A stretch of 64,000 nucleotides of DNA from Amycolatopsis pretoriensis (GTDB lineage: Bacteria > Actinomycetota > Actinomycetes > Mycobacteriales > Pseudonocardiaceae), in NCBI RefSeq assembly GCF_900107925.1, contig NZ_FNUJ01000002.1:186001-250000 (forward strand). The letters are read 5' to 3'. Under the pieces are notes generated by a model. That model saw only the letters and a list, made by a program, of their open reading frames with translations. It searched no databases and was not told the DNA's origin. The position numbers and the translations under genes were made by a program. Positions 18,143-25,919 of this stretch are shown one piece after another; position 1 is the stretch's first letter; each line of letters opens with the position of its first letter.

Positions 18143-18776
18143 CTGACCTCCCGGGACCAGGGATCGGGTTGGGTCCGCACGCACGCTGCGTCACCGGGAG
18201 TGATTTCGTACAGTCACCACTACTGGATCTCGCGCTGTGCCCGCGGACGGGCTTCACACGGCAAGGTATCGGCGACCCTCTCAGCATCGTTACAAGGATT
18301 TCCAGCCACATGCCGCGCGTCTTTTCCGCCAGAAAATGGCCGCAAGATAACAAGATGATGACGATGGGTAATAGGGCGTATCCCCGGAAAAACTACGGAA
18401 TGTAGTCAAAAGTGCGGTACCCGCACCCGGGTGGACCCACGCTCTTCCGAACGGCCGAACGAGCCTCTCGGCTCTACTGTGGACACTGCGCGCACGTCGG
18501 GTCCACAGTGGACCTGGACGGCTCGCTCGTGACGATCGCCACCGAACCGTCACAGGGCCGGTTCGTTCCACAGAAGATCGCCGTCACGACAGACCTCAGA
18601 GGTGGTTCCGAGGGGCCCGCGCGGCGGGGCCGGGAACCGCTCTCGTGAACACATACGCAGGATCCGAACGGATCGTTCACTCCGCTTCGCGGTGGCGAGC
18701 GCCACAGTCGTGGCCAACCTCACACCTGGACCACGACGAAGGTCTCGGGGTGCGCCCCGCCCCCGACAAGACGGAA
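18143..18776. other. Long gene-poor leader region with GTGGAC/GTCCAC repeats
   Basis: No convincing gene is seen in these ~630 bp upstream of the glycosylphosphotransferase. Several GTGGAC/GTCCAC half-sites cluster near 18431-18513, including CTGTGGAC (18477-18484) facing GTCCACAG (18501-18508) and the palindrome GTCCACAGTGGAC (18501-18513). Some resemble the DnaA box TTGTCCACA with one or two changes. I did not find a recognisable riboswitch. Confidence 0.45.
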
Positions 18777-18809
18777 AGCCCCTATTCGCGCATCCGGCGA
18801 ACAGGGGCT
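18777..18809 (-). terminator. Terminator downstream of tRNA-Val(CAC)
   Basis: A 13-bp stem with a single mismatch (agcccctattcgc / gcgaacaggggct) and a 7-base loop is followed by TTT in the minus direction, immediately beyond the tRNA 3' end. Confidence 0.8.
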
Positions 18810-18824
18810 CTCTCTGCGAACTCG

Positions 18825-18896
18825 TGGGCGATACTGGGATCGAACCAGTGACCTCTTCGGTGTGAACGAAGCGCTCTCCCGCTGAGCTAATCGCCC
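18825..18896 (-). tRNA. tRNA-Val (anticodon CAC)
   Basis: A full cloverleaf is visible on the minus strand: acceptor GGGCGAT/ATCGCCC with discriminator A, D-arm TAGCTCAGCGGGAGAGC, anticodon stem cttcg/cgaag around TTCACAC (CAC) and T-loop GGTTCGATCCC. CCA is not encoded. A factor-independent terminator follows. Confidence 0.95.
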
Positions 18897-19289
18897 GCTC
18901 GCGGTGTTGGAGGAAACACTAGCCTACGACTTCCGGGCGCCTGCAAACGGGTGGTCTCGACCGACCACACTCCGCTTACCGGCGAGTACGGAACGAACAA
19001 CCCCGAGCTAGCCGGGGTCGTGGCCGGTGGGGGCCGCCCGACACGACGTTCGACATCCGTGCGACGGTGCTATCGCCCGGCGGTCAAACCGCGCAGTATG
19101 GAGTGGTGGGCCCACACGGGGCGCGCCGGTCGATCGCGCGCCGTGCGAGTCGACACGGGCGCAAACGGGGGCTGATGGGCCCGTACGGGTGAAGTGCGGC
19201 GCACCTGCGACGGAATCGGCCTCCCGATGCGTCCCAGTGGTGACGCCCTCGGCCGGGCCGGGCCGGGAAGGGAGACGAAGGGTAGGACG
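18897..19289. other. Intergenic region between tRNA-Val and ssgB
   Basis: About 390 bp without a supported gene. It must hold the divergent promoters of the tRNA and ssgB, but I see no clear -35/-10 pair, operator or hairpin. Open frames here lack the third-position bias of the real genes. Confidence 0.4.
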
Positions 19290-19715
19290 ATGCGCAACGA
19301 TCACGTGACGCTCCGCTCGACGGCGGTCTTCGACCTGCTGGCGCCGCGGACGCCCGCGGTTCCGGTCAAGGTGGAGCTGCGCTACGACACACGCGACCCG
19401 TACGCGGTCGTCGCCGCCTTCCGCACCGGCCGCGCCGGCTGGGTCGAGTGGGTGTACGCGCGTGACCTCCTCGCGGACGGCCTCCTGGCCGACGCGGGCG
19501 ACGGGGACGTCCGCATCCGCCCTTCGGTCGAGGACCCCGAGTCCGTGCTGATCGAGCTGAACTCGCCGTCCGGGCACGCCATGTTCGAGGCGTCCGCCCA
19601 GGAACTGGCCGACTTCCTCGACCGCACGTACGACGTGGTGCTCCCGGGCAACGAGCACCTGTGGGTCGACGTGGACGACGCGCTCACGCACCTGATCCCC
19701 CACGATCTGGCCTGA
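19290..19715 (+). CDS. SsgA-like sporulation/cell-division protein (SsgB type)
   Basis: The 141-residue SALP protein shows family features: V--ELRYDTRDPYAVVAAF, then GWVEWVYARDLLADGL, GDVRIRP and FEASAQELADFLDRTYDVVLPG. In Streptomyces, SsgB positions FtsZ at sporulation septa. Single-copy versions of this type occur across morphologically complex actinobacteria, including Pseudonocardiaceae, where it supports septation of aerial hyphae. The ATG follows GGTAGGA. It stands alone, upstream of the tRNA-Gly-Cys-Val cluster. Confidence 0.93.
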   Translation: MRNDHVTLRSTAVFDLLAPRTPAVPVKVELRYDTRDPYAVVAAFRTGRAGWVEWVYARDLLADGLLADAGDGDVRIRPSVEDPESVLIELNSPSGHAMFEASAQELADFLDRTYDVVLPGNEHLWVDVDDALTHLIPHDLA

Positions 19716-19827
19716 TGACGGGCTCGCAACGGCTCAGTGACACCCCGGTGTCGGAGCCGTTCCCGGGGTCCGATATGGTTTTCCCACACCACGGCGACGA
19801 GGGTTCAGGCCCCCGGAGCTGCGGAGT

Positions 19828-19900
19828 GCGGATGTAGCGCAGCTGGTAGCGCATCACCTTGCCAAGGTGAGGGTCGCGGGTTCGAATCCCGTCATCCGCT
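19828..19900 (+). tRNA. tRNA-Gly (anticodon GCC)
   Basis: The acceptor GCGGATG pairs with CATCCGC, followed by discriminator T. The anticodon loop TTGCCAA gives GCC, and the T-arm is GCGGGTTCGAATCCCGT. It is first of three tRNA genes in a row, 21 bp before tRNA-Cys. Confidence 0.96.
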
Positions 19901-19921
19901 CGATAGGCTCTCGAGCCTTGC

Positions 19922-19992
19922 GGTGGAGTGGCCGAGAGGCGAGGCAACGGCCTGCAAAGCCGTGTACACGGGTTCGAATCCCGTCTCCACCT
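19922..19992 (+). tRNA. tRNA-Cys (anticodon GCA)
   Basis: Acceptor GGTGGAG/CTCCACC with discriminator T, anticodon stem acggc/gccgt around CTGCAAA (GCA) and T-arm ACGGGTTCGAATCCCGT. It lies a single base before tRNA-Val. Confidence 0.96.
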
Positions 19993-19993
19993 C

Positions 19994-20065
19994 GCGCGAT
20001 TAGCTCAGCGGGAGAGCGCTTCCCTGACACGGAAGAGGTCACTGGTTCAATCCCAGTATCGCGCA
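19994..20065 (+). tRNA. tRNA-Val (anticodon GAC), likely island attachment locus
   Basis: Acceptor GCGCGAT/ATCGCGC with discriminator A, anticodon stem cttcc/ggaag around CTGACAC (GAC) and T-loop GGTTCAATCCC. The 3' end faces the integrase remnant that starts about 100 bp downstream, the arrangement expected for integration into a tRNA 3' end. I found no second copy of the tRNA tail to define the far attachment site. Confidence 0.96.
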
Positions 20066-20077
20066 CTCGATCGCAGG

Positions 20078-20112
20078 AGAGCCCTGTTTGCGGAACACGC
20101 AGACAGGGCTCT
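20078..20112 (+). terminator. Terminator after the tRNA-Gly-Cys-Val cluster
   Basis: A 15-bp stem (agagccctgtttgcg / cgcagacagggctct, one G-U pair) with a 5-base loop lies 13 bp past tRNA-Val. It is followed by CTTCGTCG, not a T-tract. Confidence 0.8.
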
Positions 20113-20170
20113 CTTCGTCGTGTCCTGTGGGGCCCCCCGCCGGGGGCACGCCTCCGACCCCCGCGGTTGG

Positions 20171-20776
20171 TCACCTCCCGGAGCGTCCTCGGCAAACGTG
20201 CAGCCGGTCCGCGCGTGCGTCGATTCGACTCACCACCGCCGAAGCCCATGTGATCGAAGACCGCGCGACGCCCTTCATCTTCTGCCCCAGCTGTGCGCAG
20301 CGAGCGACCTCCGGTATCCCGTCTTCGGTCAGCCACGTGCTGTGGGTGTGGCGGCCCTCGTGGAAGGTGGACGTCGGCAGGATCGGTGGCCGCCGCTCCC
20401 CCGCCCCGGCCTCGTCCAGATCGATCCCGTCCCACGCCGGCCGCCAGAACCGGATCCGGAAGTTCGACCGCCGCCACGGATGCCCCTCCGGCGTAAACAG
20501 CACGAAGGGTTCACGGTGGCTGTCCATCAGCTCCTCGTAGAGCACCGCGATCCCCGGCGGCAACGCCACGAATCTCGTACCAGCAGGAGTTTTCGTCCGC
20601 CCCTTCTCCGGGCGAGAGTTCCCCCGCCTCGTCGGCGGCCGCCGACGAGGCGGGGGCCGCCGACGGCCATCTGCGTGGTGATCAAGCACAGCACAAACCC
20701 TGACTTTCCCAGCCCGAGCTCGTACAGCCGCATCGCAGCGCCTGCGCCGGCGTCGCCACCAACCGCTCCGTGTCAA
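20171..20776 (-). pseudogene. Decayed tyrosine-type site-specific integrase, C-terminal part
   Basis: Integrase-type sequence is readable: GTRFVALPPGIAVLYEELMD, FRIRFWRPAWDGIDLD and the catalytic-box region TFHEGRHTHSTWLTEDGIPE with HxxR, then LGQKMKGVA. Normally a Tyr-containing segment follows. Here the frame shifts and the matching stretch (VFDHMG) is in another frame with Phe in place of Tyr. The N-terminal arm- and core-binding domains are missing or scrambled, and a 36-bp perfect palindrome interrupts the upstream part. It therefore cannot be active. Its 3' end points to tRNA-Val(GAC), the classical position of an AICE or prophage integrase. A related remnant lies at 38506-39060. Confidence 0.8.
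20621..20656. repeat. 36-bp perfect palindrome inside the integrase remnant
   Basis: The two 18-base halves, cccccgcctcgtcggcgg and ccgccgacgaggcggggg, are exact reverse complements with no spacer. It would form a cruciform or a very stable hairpin on either strand. Confidence 0.9.
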
Positions 20777-20877
20777 ACCATCGGGACGCTTGTACCGGGC
20801 ACGCCACTCACCCCTGCCCGGGCTCTTCCTGGCCGTGGGCCATCCTTCAGCTCCTCTTCTCTATTGATCCGCCCGCC

Positions 20878-21162
20878 TCACGCGGCACGGAAGTCCTGGG
20901 CAACGTCCGCAACGGGCACCCGCCGCCGCGGCTGCCTCGCCGGCGCGGCGCTGAGCCGCACGATCTCGGCGACATCGCCACGGGTGAACCGGTAGTGCTT
21001 GCCGAACCGGTGGTGCGGCAGCACGCCGGCCGCGGCCTGGTCCTTCAGCTGCGCATCCGGATCCGCCGGCGGCTCCGGCACGCTCGCGCGGACCACTGCG
21101 GCAAGTTCCCGGATCGCGTCCGCAACGCCATCGATGCACTCGAAGCACGTTTCAGTTCCCAT
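20878..21162 (-). CDS. Excisionase-like small DNA-binding protein
   Basis: The 94-residue protein has an N-terminal helical part (CFECIDGVADAIRELAAVV). A compact winged-helix stretch follows, GVLPHHRFGKHYRFTRGDVA, which is the pattern of Xis/MerR-type helix-turn-helix proteins that accompany integrases. A basic tail follows (ARQPRRRVPV). The ATG at 21162 is chosen for AGGAG seven bases upstream. Its place directly upstream of the integrase remnant on the same strand gives the xis-int order of AICEs. It looks intact, but without an active integrase it may be only a relic or a regulator. Confidence 0.65.
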   Translation of the reverse strand: MGTETCFECIDGVADAIRELAAVVRASVPEPPADPDAQLKDQAAAGVLPHHRFGKHYRFTRGDVAEIVRLSAAPARQPRRRVPVADVAQDFRAA

Positions 21163-21390
21163 CACGTCTCTCCTTTCGTCCTTCGACAGCCGTACGACTC
21201 GATTTCAGGGGAAGTCTTCGCCGCCGTACACAGACATCTACGCCGACACGGGTACGGACAGCCAACAGCCCTGCGCAGGAAATACAAAGAGCCTCGTCAG
21301 CGAACATACCCGTCAACCGCACACGATCACACGACGCCACTATTCGACGAATCCAGTGGATTTACACCAACTCGAAGAAGGATTACAACA

Positions 21391-21540
21391 ATGGCTGGGC
21401 GAGTCTCCATCGAGATCTCCGACGACACAGACGGCAGCCGTGCCGACCGGACTGTCCTCTTCGGACTTGACGGCGTGCCCTACGAGATCGCCCTGTCCAA
21501 AGCAAACGCTGCCGCGTTGCGCACGGCGATGGAGTCCTAA
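21391..21540 (+). CDS. Stand-alone Lsr2 N-terminal (oligomerisation) domain
   Basis: The 49-residue protein MAGRVSIEISDDTDGSRADR... continues with TVLFGLDGVPYEIALSKANAAALRTAM, matching the N-terminal dimerisation domain of Lsr2, the actinobacterial H-NS-like xenogeneic silencer. The C-terminal DNA-binding domain with its AT-hook-like RGR core is absent; the frame ends TCC TAA. GAAGGA lies eight bases before the ATG, so it is likely translated. It could bind full-length Lsr2 and weaken silencing of the neighbouring acquired cluster, or it may be a truncated relic. Local GC content is visibly lower than in the flanks. Confidence 0.7.
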   Translation: MAGRVSIEISDDTDGSRADRTVLFGLDGVPYEIALSKANAAALRTAMES

Positions 21541-22788
21541 GTGACAAAGCCGAACCGACGAGCCCAACGGAGCAAATAAAATGAGACGTACCTCAGGCTC
21601 ACACATGGACCGCGCCCCTCCGGCACGTCGGCGCCACGCTGCTTATGCCTGGCACATGCCGAAGCGGTCAACTCCTTTCCAGGCGATCATGTACCTGGCG
21701 CGTCAGCAGCTTGCGACTCAGGGAGTGACGGTCACGAAGTTCAAGCCCACTGCTCGTCTTGAAGGAAGGCTTCAGCCGGTCAGCCACCATCGCCGTCGAC
21801 CGCCAGGCGGGCGGGTCCAAGCGTGACCCCCGAATTACCGGCCGACTTGATCTGGCTGCGCTGCGCGTGTCGCGACGGCACGATCACTGGCGTCCGGTTC
21901 GTCAAACAGCCCGCGTTCGCCAACCACCTGGACCGCCGGCCGAGGTCGACGACCGCGCGTTCTGGCCGTGCGACGCCCCGCCACTGAAAGCGGCGCTGTC
22001 CGGTTTACCAGGAGTGCTGGCGGTTGTTGCCTCGCGCCGCGGCGCCCACCACCTGGCGCCCGTCGCAATCATAGTGACGGAAGCTGACACCATCAGCTGA
22101 ATCACCCTGCCCACCACCCCCTCCCCACCCGACCCAACGCCGCCAGAAAATCGCCCACGGGGTATCGGACGTCTCCACTCAAGCGCAATTCTTTGGGGTC
22201 GTAGTTTCCCGCAGCTGCCCGCGGCGGCGTGGGACGCGCCAGGCACCTCGCCGACGGATGTCCGAGCGTGCATAGTTACATTCAGTAACAGCACGATCAC
22301 TCCTGCGCGCACCGGATTACCTGGTCGGCCAGTTGTCCTCACCGCGCCCTCCTGCGACGTTGATTTGTGTGGCCAGTGACTTGCAGCAGAAGAAGATCCT
22401 CGTTGTGTTCGCCGCTATGGACGTCGACGGTGACGGTTTCCTGGAGCACAGGGACGTCGAGGTGCTCAGCGACCGCGGTGGGTGAGGATGCGGGGAAAGG
22501 CCGGTTGCGCGTGATCATGATGGGGTGACAGGAGGCGCTACACGCGGATTCCGGGCAGCACCGTGACAAAGGATCACGGTACCGAGGATCCTCACTTCGA
22601 CGACATGCCTGGGACGGCGAGCGCTGGTCCGGGAACATGTCAGCCAACTGTGCTTGGAGGAGCAAAAACGACCGTGAAACTCGCCTTCGTTTCCCAGAGG
22701 CGTGGCACCAAGTCGCTCGCCTCTCGTACCCGGCACCCAGCGGCACGACTGAATCCACTGCTTGCCGCTTACCTCTAGGGATGACTCG
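21541..22788. other. Gene debris and leader region upstream of the biosynthetic operon
   Basis: No intact gene is supported in these ~1.25 kb. At 21657-21830 a stretch beginning MPKRSTPFQAIMYLARQQLA resembles the N-terminus of a restriction-endonuclease-like protein and soon loses its frame. A 54-codon open frame at 21823-21987 has weak codon bias. GTTACATTCAGTAAC at 22275-22289 is a small inverted repeat. The promoter of the 22789 operon should lie near 22500-22780, but I see no convincing -35/-10 pair. Confidence 0.45.
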
Positions 22789-23835
22789 ATGGACCGCGCC
22801 ACCACCGAAGCATTGTTCGCCCCGCTCGACCTGGAGCAGGCCCTGCACCTCCTCGATTCGCTGACCTGGTTTCCGGAGAGCGAAGAAAACCGCTGGCCAC
22901 GAGTAGCCGACTACGTGGCTCGCAACGTCACGACGGTGCCCCGGCCGGATCCCGGTGACTGCCGGTCCGTGGCGGATCGCGCCATGGCCCTCGCCGGCTC
23001 GCCGGCCGGTCACGGAAACCCCTCGGAGCGAACGGGCCGCTGGCGTGACGTGCCGGACGCCAAGGCGCTGTACCAGGTCAAGTACGACCTGATGTCGTTG
23101 CTCTACCCTGATGACTGGTTCACCTACATGAACATGGGTTACCAGGCCACGGAGAACGAAGCCGTGGCACCCGCAGCTGATGAGCCCATCCAGACCTCGA
23201 TCTGGCGCTACGCGCAGCAGCTGTATGACTTGGTCGCGGCGCAGGCACCGCTCGAGGGTAAAGACCTGCTCGAGGTGGGCAGTGGCCGCGGCGGCGGCGC
23301 GGCCTTCGTCACCACAACGCACTCACCCCGGTCGGTGGTCGGTCTCGACTACTCGCCGAACAACGTCGAGTTCTGCAGCCGGGTGCACCGCATTCCCGGG
23401 CTCGACTTCCGGCATGGCGACGCCGAGGATTTGCCGTTCGCCGATCACACCTTCGACGCCGTGCTCAACATCGAGTCGGCGCACTGCTATCCGGATGTCG
23501 ATCGCTTCTTCTCCGAAGTCCGCCGTGTGCTGAAGCCGGGCGGGCACCTCCTGTTCGCCGACGAATGGTGGACGATCCGCAAGAACGAGCTCGCGGAAAA
23601 GGTCTCGGCCGCGGGCCTGCGTGTCGTCGCCGAAGAAGACATCACCGACGGTGTCATCCGCGCGTTGGACGAGTTGCCGAACTATGTCGAGAAGCTGCTG
23701 GTCGACCTGGAGGATGGCGCACAGAAACGAGCCTACGCACGGTTCTTCAACGAACGCGTCTGCCGCGAGTCGGCGCACTCGTACCGATCCGGCCGATTCG
23801 TATTCCTGCGCCAACTGGCGGTCCGTGATGCCTGA
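22789..23835 (+). CDS. SAM-dependent methyltransferase of the YcaO-TfuA cluster
   Basis: The 348-residue protein has an unusual N-terminal extension of about 105 residues before a class I methyltransferase domain. Visible are YMNMGYQ, typical of lipid/sterol-type methyltransferases, the SAM motif LLEVGSGRGGG, GLDYSPNNVEF, GDAEDLPFADHTFDAVLNIE and RRVLKPGGHLLFADEW. As first gene of the operon it probably methylates the peptide or a building block. By analogy with thioviridamide, where a methyltransferase and a PhyH-type hydroxylase act on the core His, the His of the candidate precursor is one possible target (inference). The ATG at 22789 is taken as start; its ribosome-binding site is weak (TAGGGA). 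Confidence 0.88.
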   Translation: MDRATTEALFAPLDLEQALHLLDSLTWFPESEENRWPRVADYVARNVTTVPRPDPGDCRSVADRAMALAGSPAGHGNPSERTGRWRDVPDAKALYQVKYDLMSLLYPDDWFTYMNMGYQATENEAVAPAADEPIQTSIWRYAQQLYDLVAAQAPLEGKDLLEVGSGRGGGAAFVTTTHSPRSVVGLDYSPNNVEFCSRVHRIPGLDFRHGDAEDLPFADHTFDAVLNIESAHCYPDVDRFFSEVRRVLKPGGHLLFADEWWTIRKNELAEKVSAAGLRVVAEEDITDGVIRALDELPNYVEKLLVDLEDGAQKRAYARFFNERVCRESAHSYRSGRFVFLRQLAVRDA

Positions 23836-23875
23836 TCCTTCTGACAACGCTCGAGCGCGAACCCCGGAGGCACTT

Positions 23876-24034
23876 GTGACAGATGACAAAGAACGTGAGC
23901 CCGACGAACAGCGGACCACGGAAACTCCACCGCCGCACGGAGATGGCGGCACCGAAGACGATCGACAGGAGTACTTCGAGCAGCTGGCCGCAGTCCGCAA
24001 CAGCATTCTCGAAGGTGTCATCACCCATTGGTGA
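23876..24034 (+). CDS. Candidate RiPP precursor peptide, C-terminus ITHW
   Basis: This 52-residue peptide starts at GTG with GGAGG five bases upstream. A start at ATG 23828, overlapping the methyltransferase stop, would give 68 residues. The first 30 residues are very acidic and disordered-looking (DDKEREPDEQRTTETPPP). A helix-like stretch follows (QEYFEQLAAVRNSILEG), then the short hydrophobic end VITHW. An acidic leader with a helical recognition segment and a short tail, placed between a methyltransferase, a PhyH oxygenase and a protease and upstream of YcaO-TfuA, fits a RiPP precursor. It could instead be a carrier or scaffold peptide. No homologue is known to me. Confidence 0.6.
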   Translation: MTDDKEREPDEQRTTETPPPHGDGGTEDDRQEYFEQLAAVRNSILEGVITHW

Positions 24035-24067
24035 TTCGACGGCTCCTCGAAGGAAGGTCGGGAACGC

Positions 24068-24901
24068 GTGACTCGCACCGAACCCAACACGTCCCCTGAA
24101 ATCGGATCCCCACAGTTCGCGGAGTTCCGCGAGCAGGGATTCGCCGGGCCGATGACACTCATGGAGCCGGCCGAGATGGCCGCGCTTCGGCCGGCCGTCG
24201 ACGAAGTGCTCGCCACACGCGGCCTCGCGCCCGAGCCGTCGACCGAGCAGTCGTCGGGGAGGCTGTCGGCCTTGGTCGCCCAGCACCGCAGCGGGAGTCC
24301 GGTGCCCTTCATCGAATGCCGGCATCTCGACTCCCCCGTCGTACACCGCTTGTGCACGCACCCGCGGCTGCTGGCCGTAGCCCGCGCTCTGTACGGGGCA
24401 GACCTGCTGCTCTGGCGGTCGACGTTCATTGCGAAGGCGTCCGGCGGACCGGAGTTCCACTGGCACCAGGACTGGGGTGGTGTGCATGCCCCGGGCGACG
24501 AGTACGGCCTGGAACCCCCGATGTCCTTCACGTTCTGGATAGCGCTGACCGAAGCCACCGAGGAGAACGGTTGCCTGCGGTTCATCCCCGGCGTTCGCGC
24601 GGTGCTCCCGTCCCGGCCGGCGAACGCCGGGCAACGGGCGACGATGCTCGTCGACGACCAGGATGTGGACACCTCCGAAGTCCGGTCGTTGCCGCTGCAA
24701 CCAGGCCAGTTCGCGGTCTTCACCGATCGGGCTCTGCACGCGTCGGGTCCCAACACCTCGGGGGCCGAACGACTCGGCCTGGCGGTCAGGTACACGGTCC
24801 CTGCCGTCCGGGTCCGCGGGCATTTCCCCGGCCACGCCTGCCTGGTGGCATCCGGAGCGGATCGCGCCGGGTTGAACGTCATCGCCGCACCGCCCACCTG
24901 A
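24068..24901 (+). CDS. PhyH-family Fe(II)/2-oxoglutarate dioxygenase
   Basis: The 277-residue protein belongs to the phytanoyl-CoA dioxygenase family. The iron ligands are visible as the HxD pair in FHWHQDWGG near residue 138 and the distal His in DRALHASGPNTSG, with the 2-oxoglutarate-binding Arg in ERLGLAVRY. SFTFWIALTEATEENGCLRF is the typical central strand block. Hydroxylation of the precursor or of a building block is expected; in thioamitide pathways a related enzyme beta-hydroxylates a core histidine. GTG is the start, with AAGGAAGG about 11 bases upstream, 33 bp after the precursor stop. Confidence 0.92.
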   Translation: MTRTEPNTSPEIGSPQFAEFREQGFAGPMTLMEPAEMAALRPAVDEVLATRGLAPEPSTEQSSGRLSALVAQHRSGSPVPFIECRHLDSPVVHRLCTHPRLLAVARALYGADLLLWRSTFIAKASGGPEFHWHQDWGGVHAPGDEYGLEPPMSFTFWIALTEATEENGCLRFIPGVRAVLPSRPANAGQRATMLVDDQDVDTSEVRSLPLQPGQFAVFTDRALHASGPNTSGAERLGLAVRYTVPAVRVRGHFPGHACLVASGADRAGLNVIAAPPT

Positions 24902-24914
24902 AGGACGCTGAAGC

Positions 24915-25919
24915 ATGATGACCGACCCCAGCCACCGGCCACCGCGGATCGAAGGCGATGCCGGCGGTGTGCCGAGGACCACCGGCAAAGGTCTGGTGGT
25001 GGCGTGGACGGGTGTGGAAGGAACGGGCCGCGAATACGCGGTGGCGTTGTCCCGCCCGTTCAGCACCGTGGCTGACCGCACACAGTGGTCCCGGTCCGTC
25101 GAGGGCATCGCCGCCGCCCACGACTCCGCGCTCGTCCTGCTACCCGAGGACGAGTTCGACTTCTCCACGGCCAACGCACTGATGCGCGACGGCGTGACCT
25201 ACCGGCTCCCGATCGGCGTGCTGCCCGTGCCCGGAGAAAGCCGGGCGGCCCGCGACCTCACCACCCGCGCTGTCGAACACTGGAGAAGACCGGACCACTC
25301 GGCGCACCGGTTGGCGCTGTACTGCGATTTTCGCTCGGAGCCGCCGACCCGGACGGCGTGGGCCTTCGGGTCCGCCGGTTCCGACGAGTTCGTCGAACGG
25401 CTCCGTACCGGAGTCGAGGCGGTCGTACTCCACAGTCACGGCAACGGTGCCGATTTCCGCGTGGGGAAACACGTGCTCTGCCATCAGGCCGACAGCTCCC
25501 GGCCGGCGCGCGGCCGCTCCGGCGAGCGGTTCCTGCCGTGCCAGGGCGGCGGCCCGTGCCGTCTCGAACACCGGACCGAATTCACGGCTTTCCACGGCGT
25601 AGGTGCCGTGCGGGCTCGCCTCGTGGTCGTGCTGTCGTGCTCGGCCTTCCAGCCGGCCGACGGTATGTTGCAGCCGCGGTTCCAGTTCGCCGGCGGGATG
25701 CTGTCACGGGCCGGCCACGCGGCCGGGCTCGTCGCTTCGACGAGGATCAACCACCAGACCCCGCGGCTCGGGGTGGCGGTCGCCCGCCTGCTCGACGACG
25801 GCGCGCCGCTCGGCGAGGTGGCCATGCGGATCAACCTCCTGTCTTCGGCGCCACCGTCATACCTCTGCGTCGGTGATCCCGATCTGAGCCTGACCGCAGT
25901 CGAGCCGGAACCGTCGTGA
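24915..25919 (+). CDS. Caspase/C25-like cysteine protease, probable leader peptidase
   Basis: The 334-residue protein shows a caspase-clan His-Cys dyad: VVLHSHGNGADF near residue 175 and VVVLSCSAFQ near residue 242, each ending a hydrophobic strand as in gingipain- or CHAT-type folds. GLVASTRINHQTPRLG and SYLCVGDPDLSL complete the C-terminal half; the last resembles the GDP-L end of C25 peptidases. No signal peptide is seen, so it acts in the cytoplasm, where cleavage of a RiPP leader is the natural role. The ATG follows the PhyH stop by 13 bp. The next gene starts at the overlapping GTGA of its stop. Confidence 0.75.
   Translation: MMTDPSHRPPRIEGDAGGVPRTTGKGLVVAWTGVEGTGREYAVALSRPFSTVADRTQWSRSVEGIAAAHDSALVLLPEDEFDFSTANALMRDGVTYRLPIGVLPVPGESRAARDLTTRAVEHWRRPDHSAHRLALYCDFRSEPPTRTAWAFGSAGSDEFVERLRTGVEAVVLHSHGNGADFRVGKHVLCHQADSSRPARGRSGERFLPCQGGGPCRLEHRTEFTAFHGVGAVRARLVVVLSCSAFQPADGMLQPRFQFAGGMLSRAGHAAGLVASTRINHQTPRLGVAVARLLDDGAPLGEVAMRINLLSSAPPSYLCVGDPDLSLTAVEPEPS

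Noticed and set aside
22563..22778. A 71-codon plus-strand frame just before the methyltransferase, considered as the RiPP precursor.
   Set aside because: Its third-position G/C content is low, its start has no ribosome-binding site, and the tail has no leader/core character. The 23876-24034 frame is much better supported.
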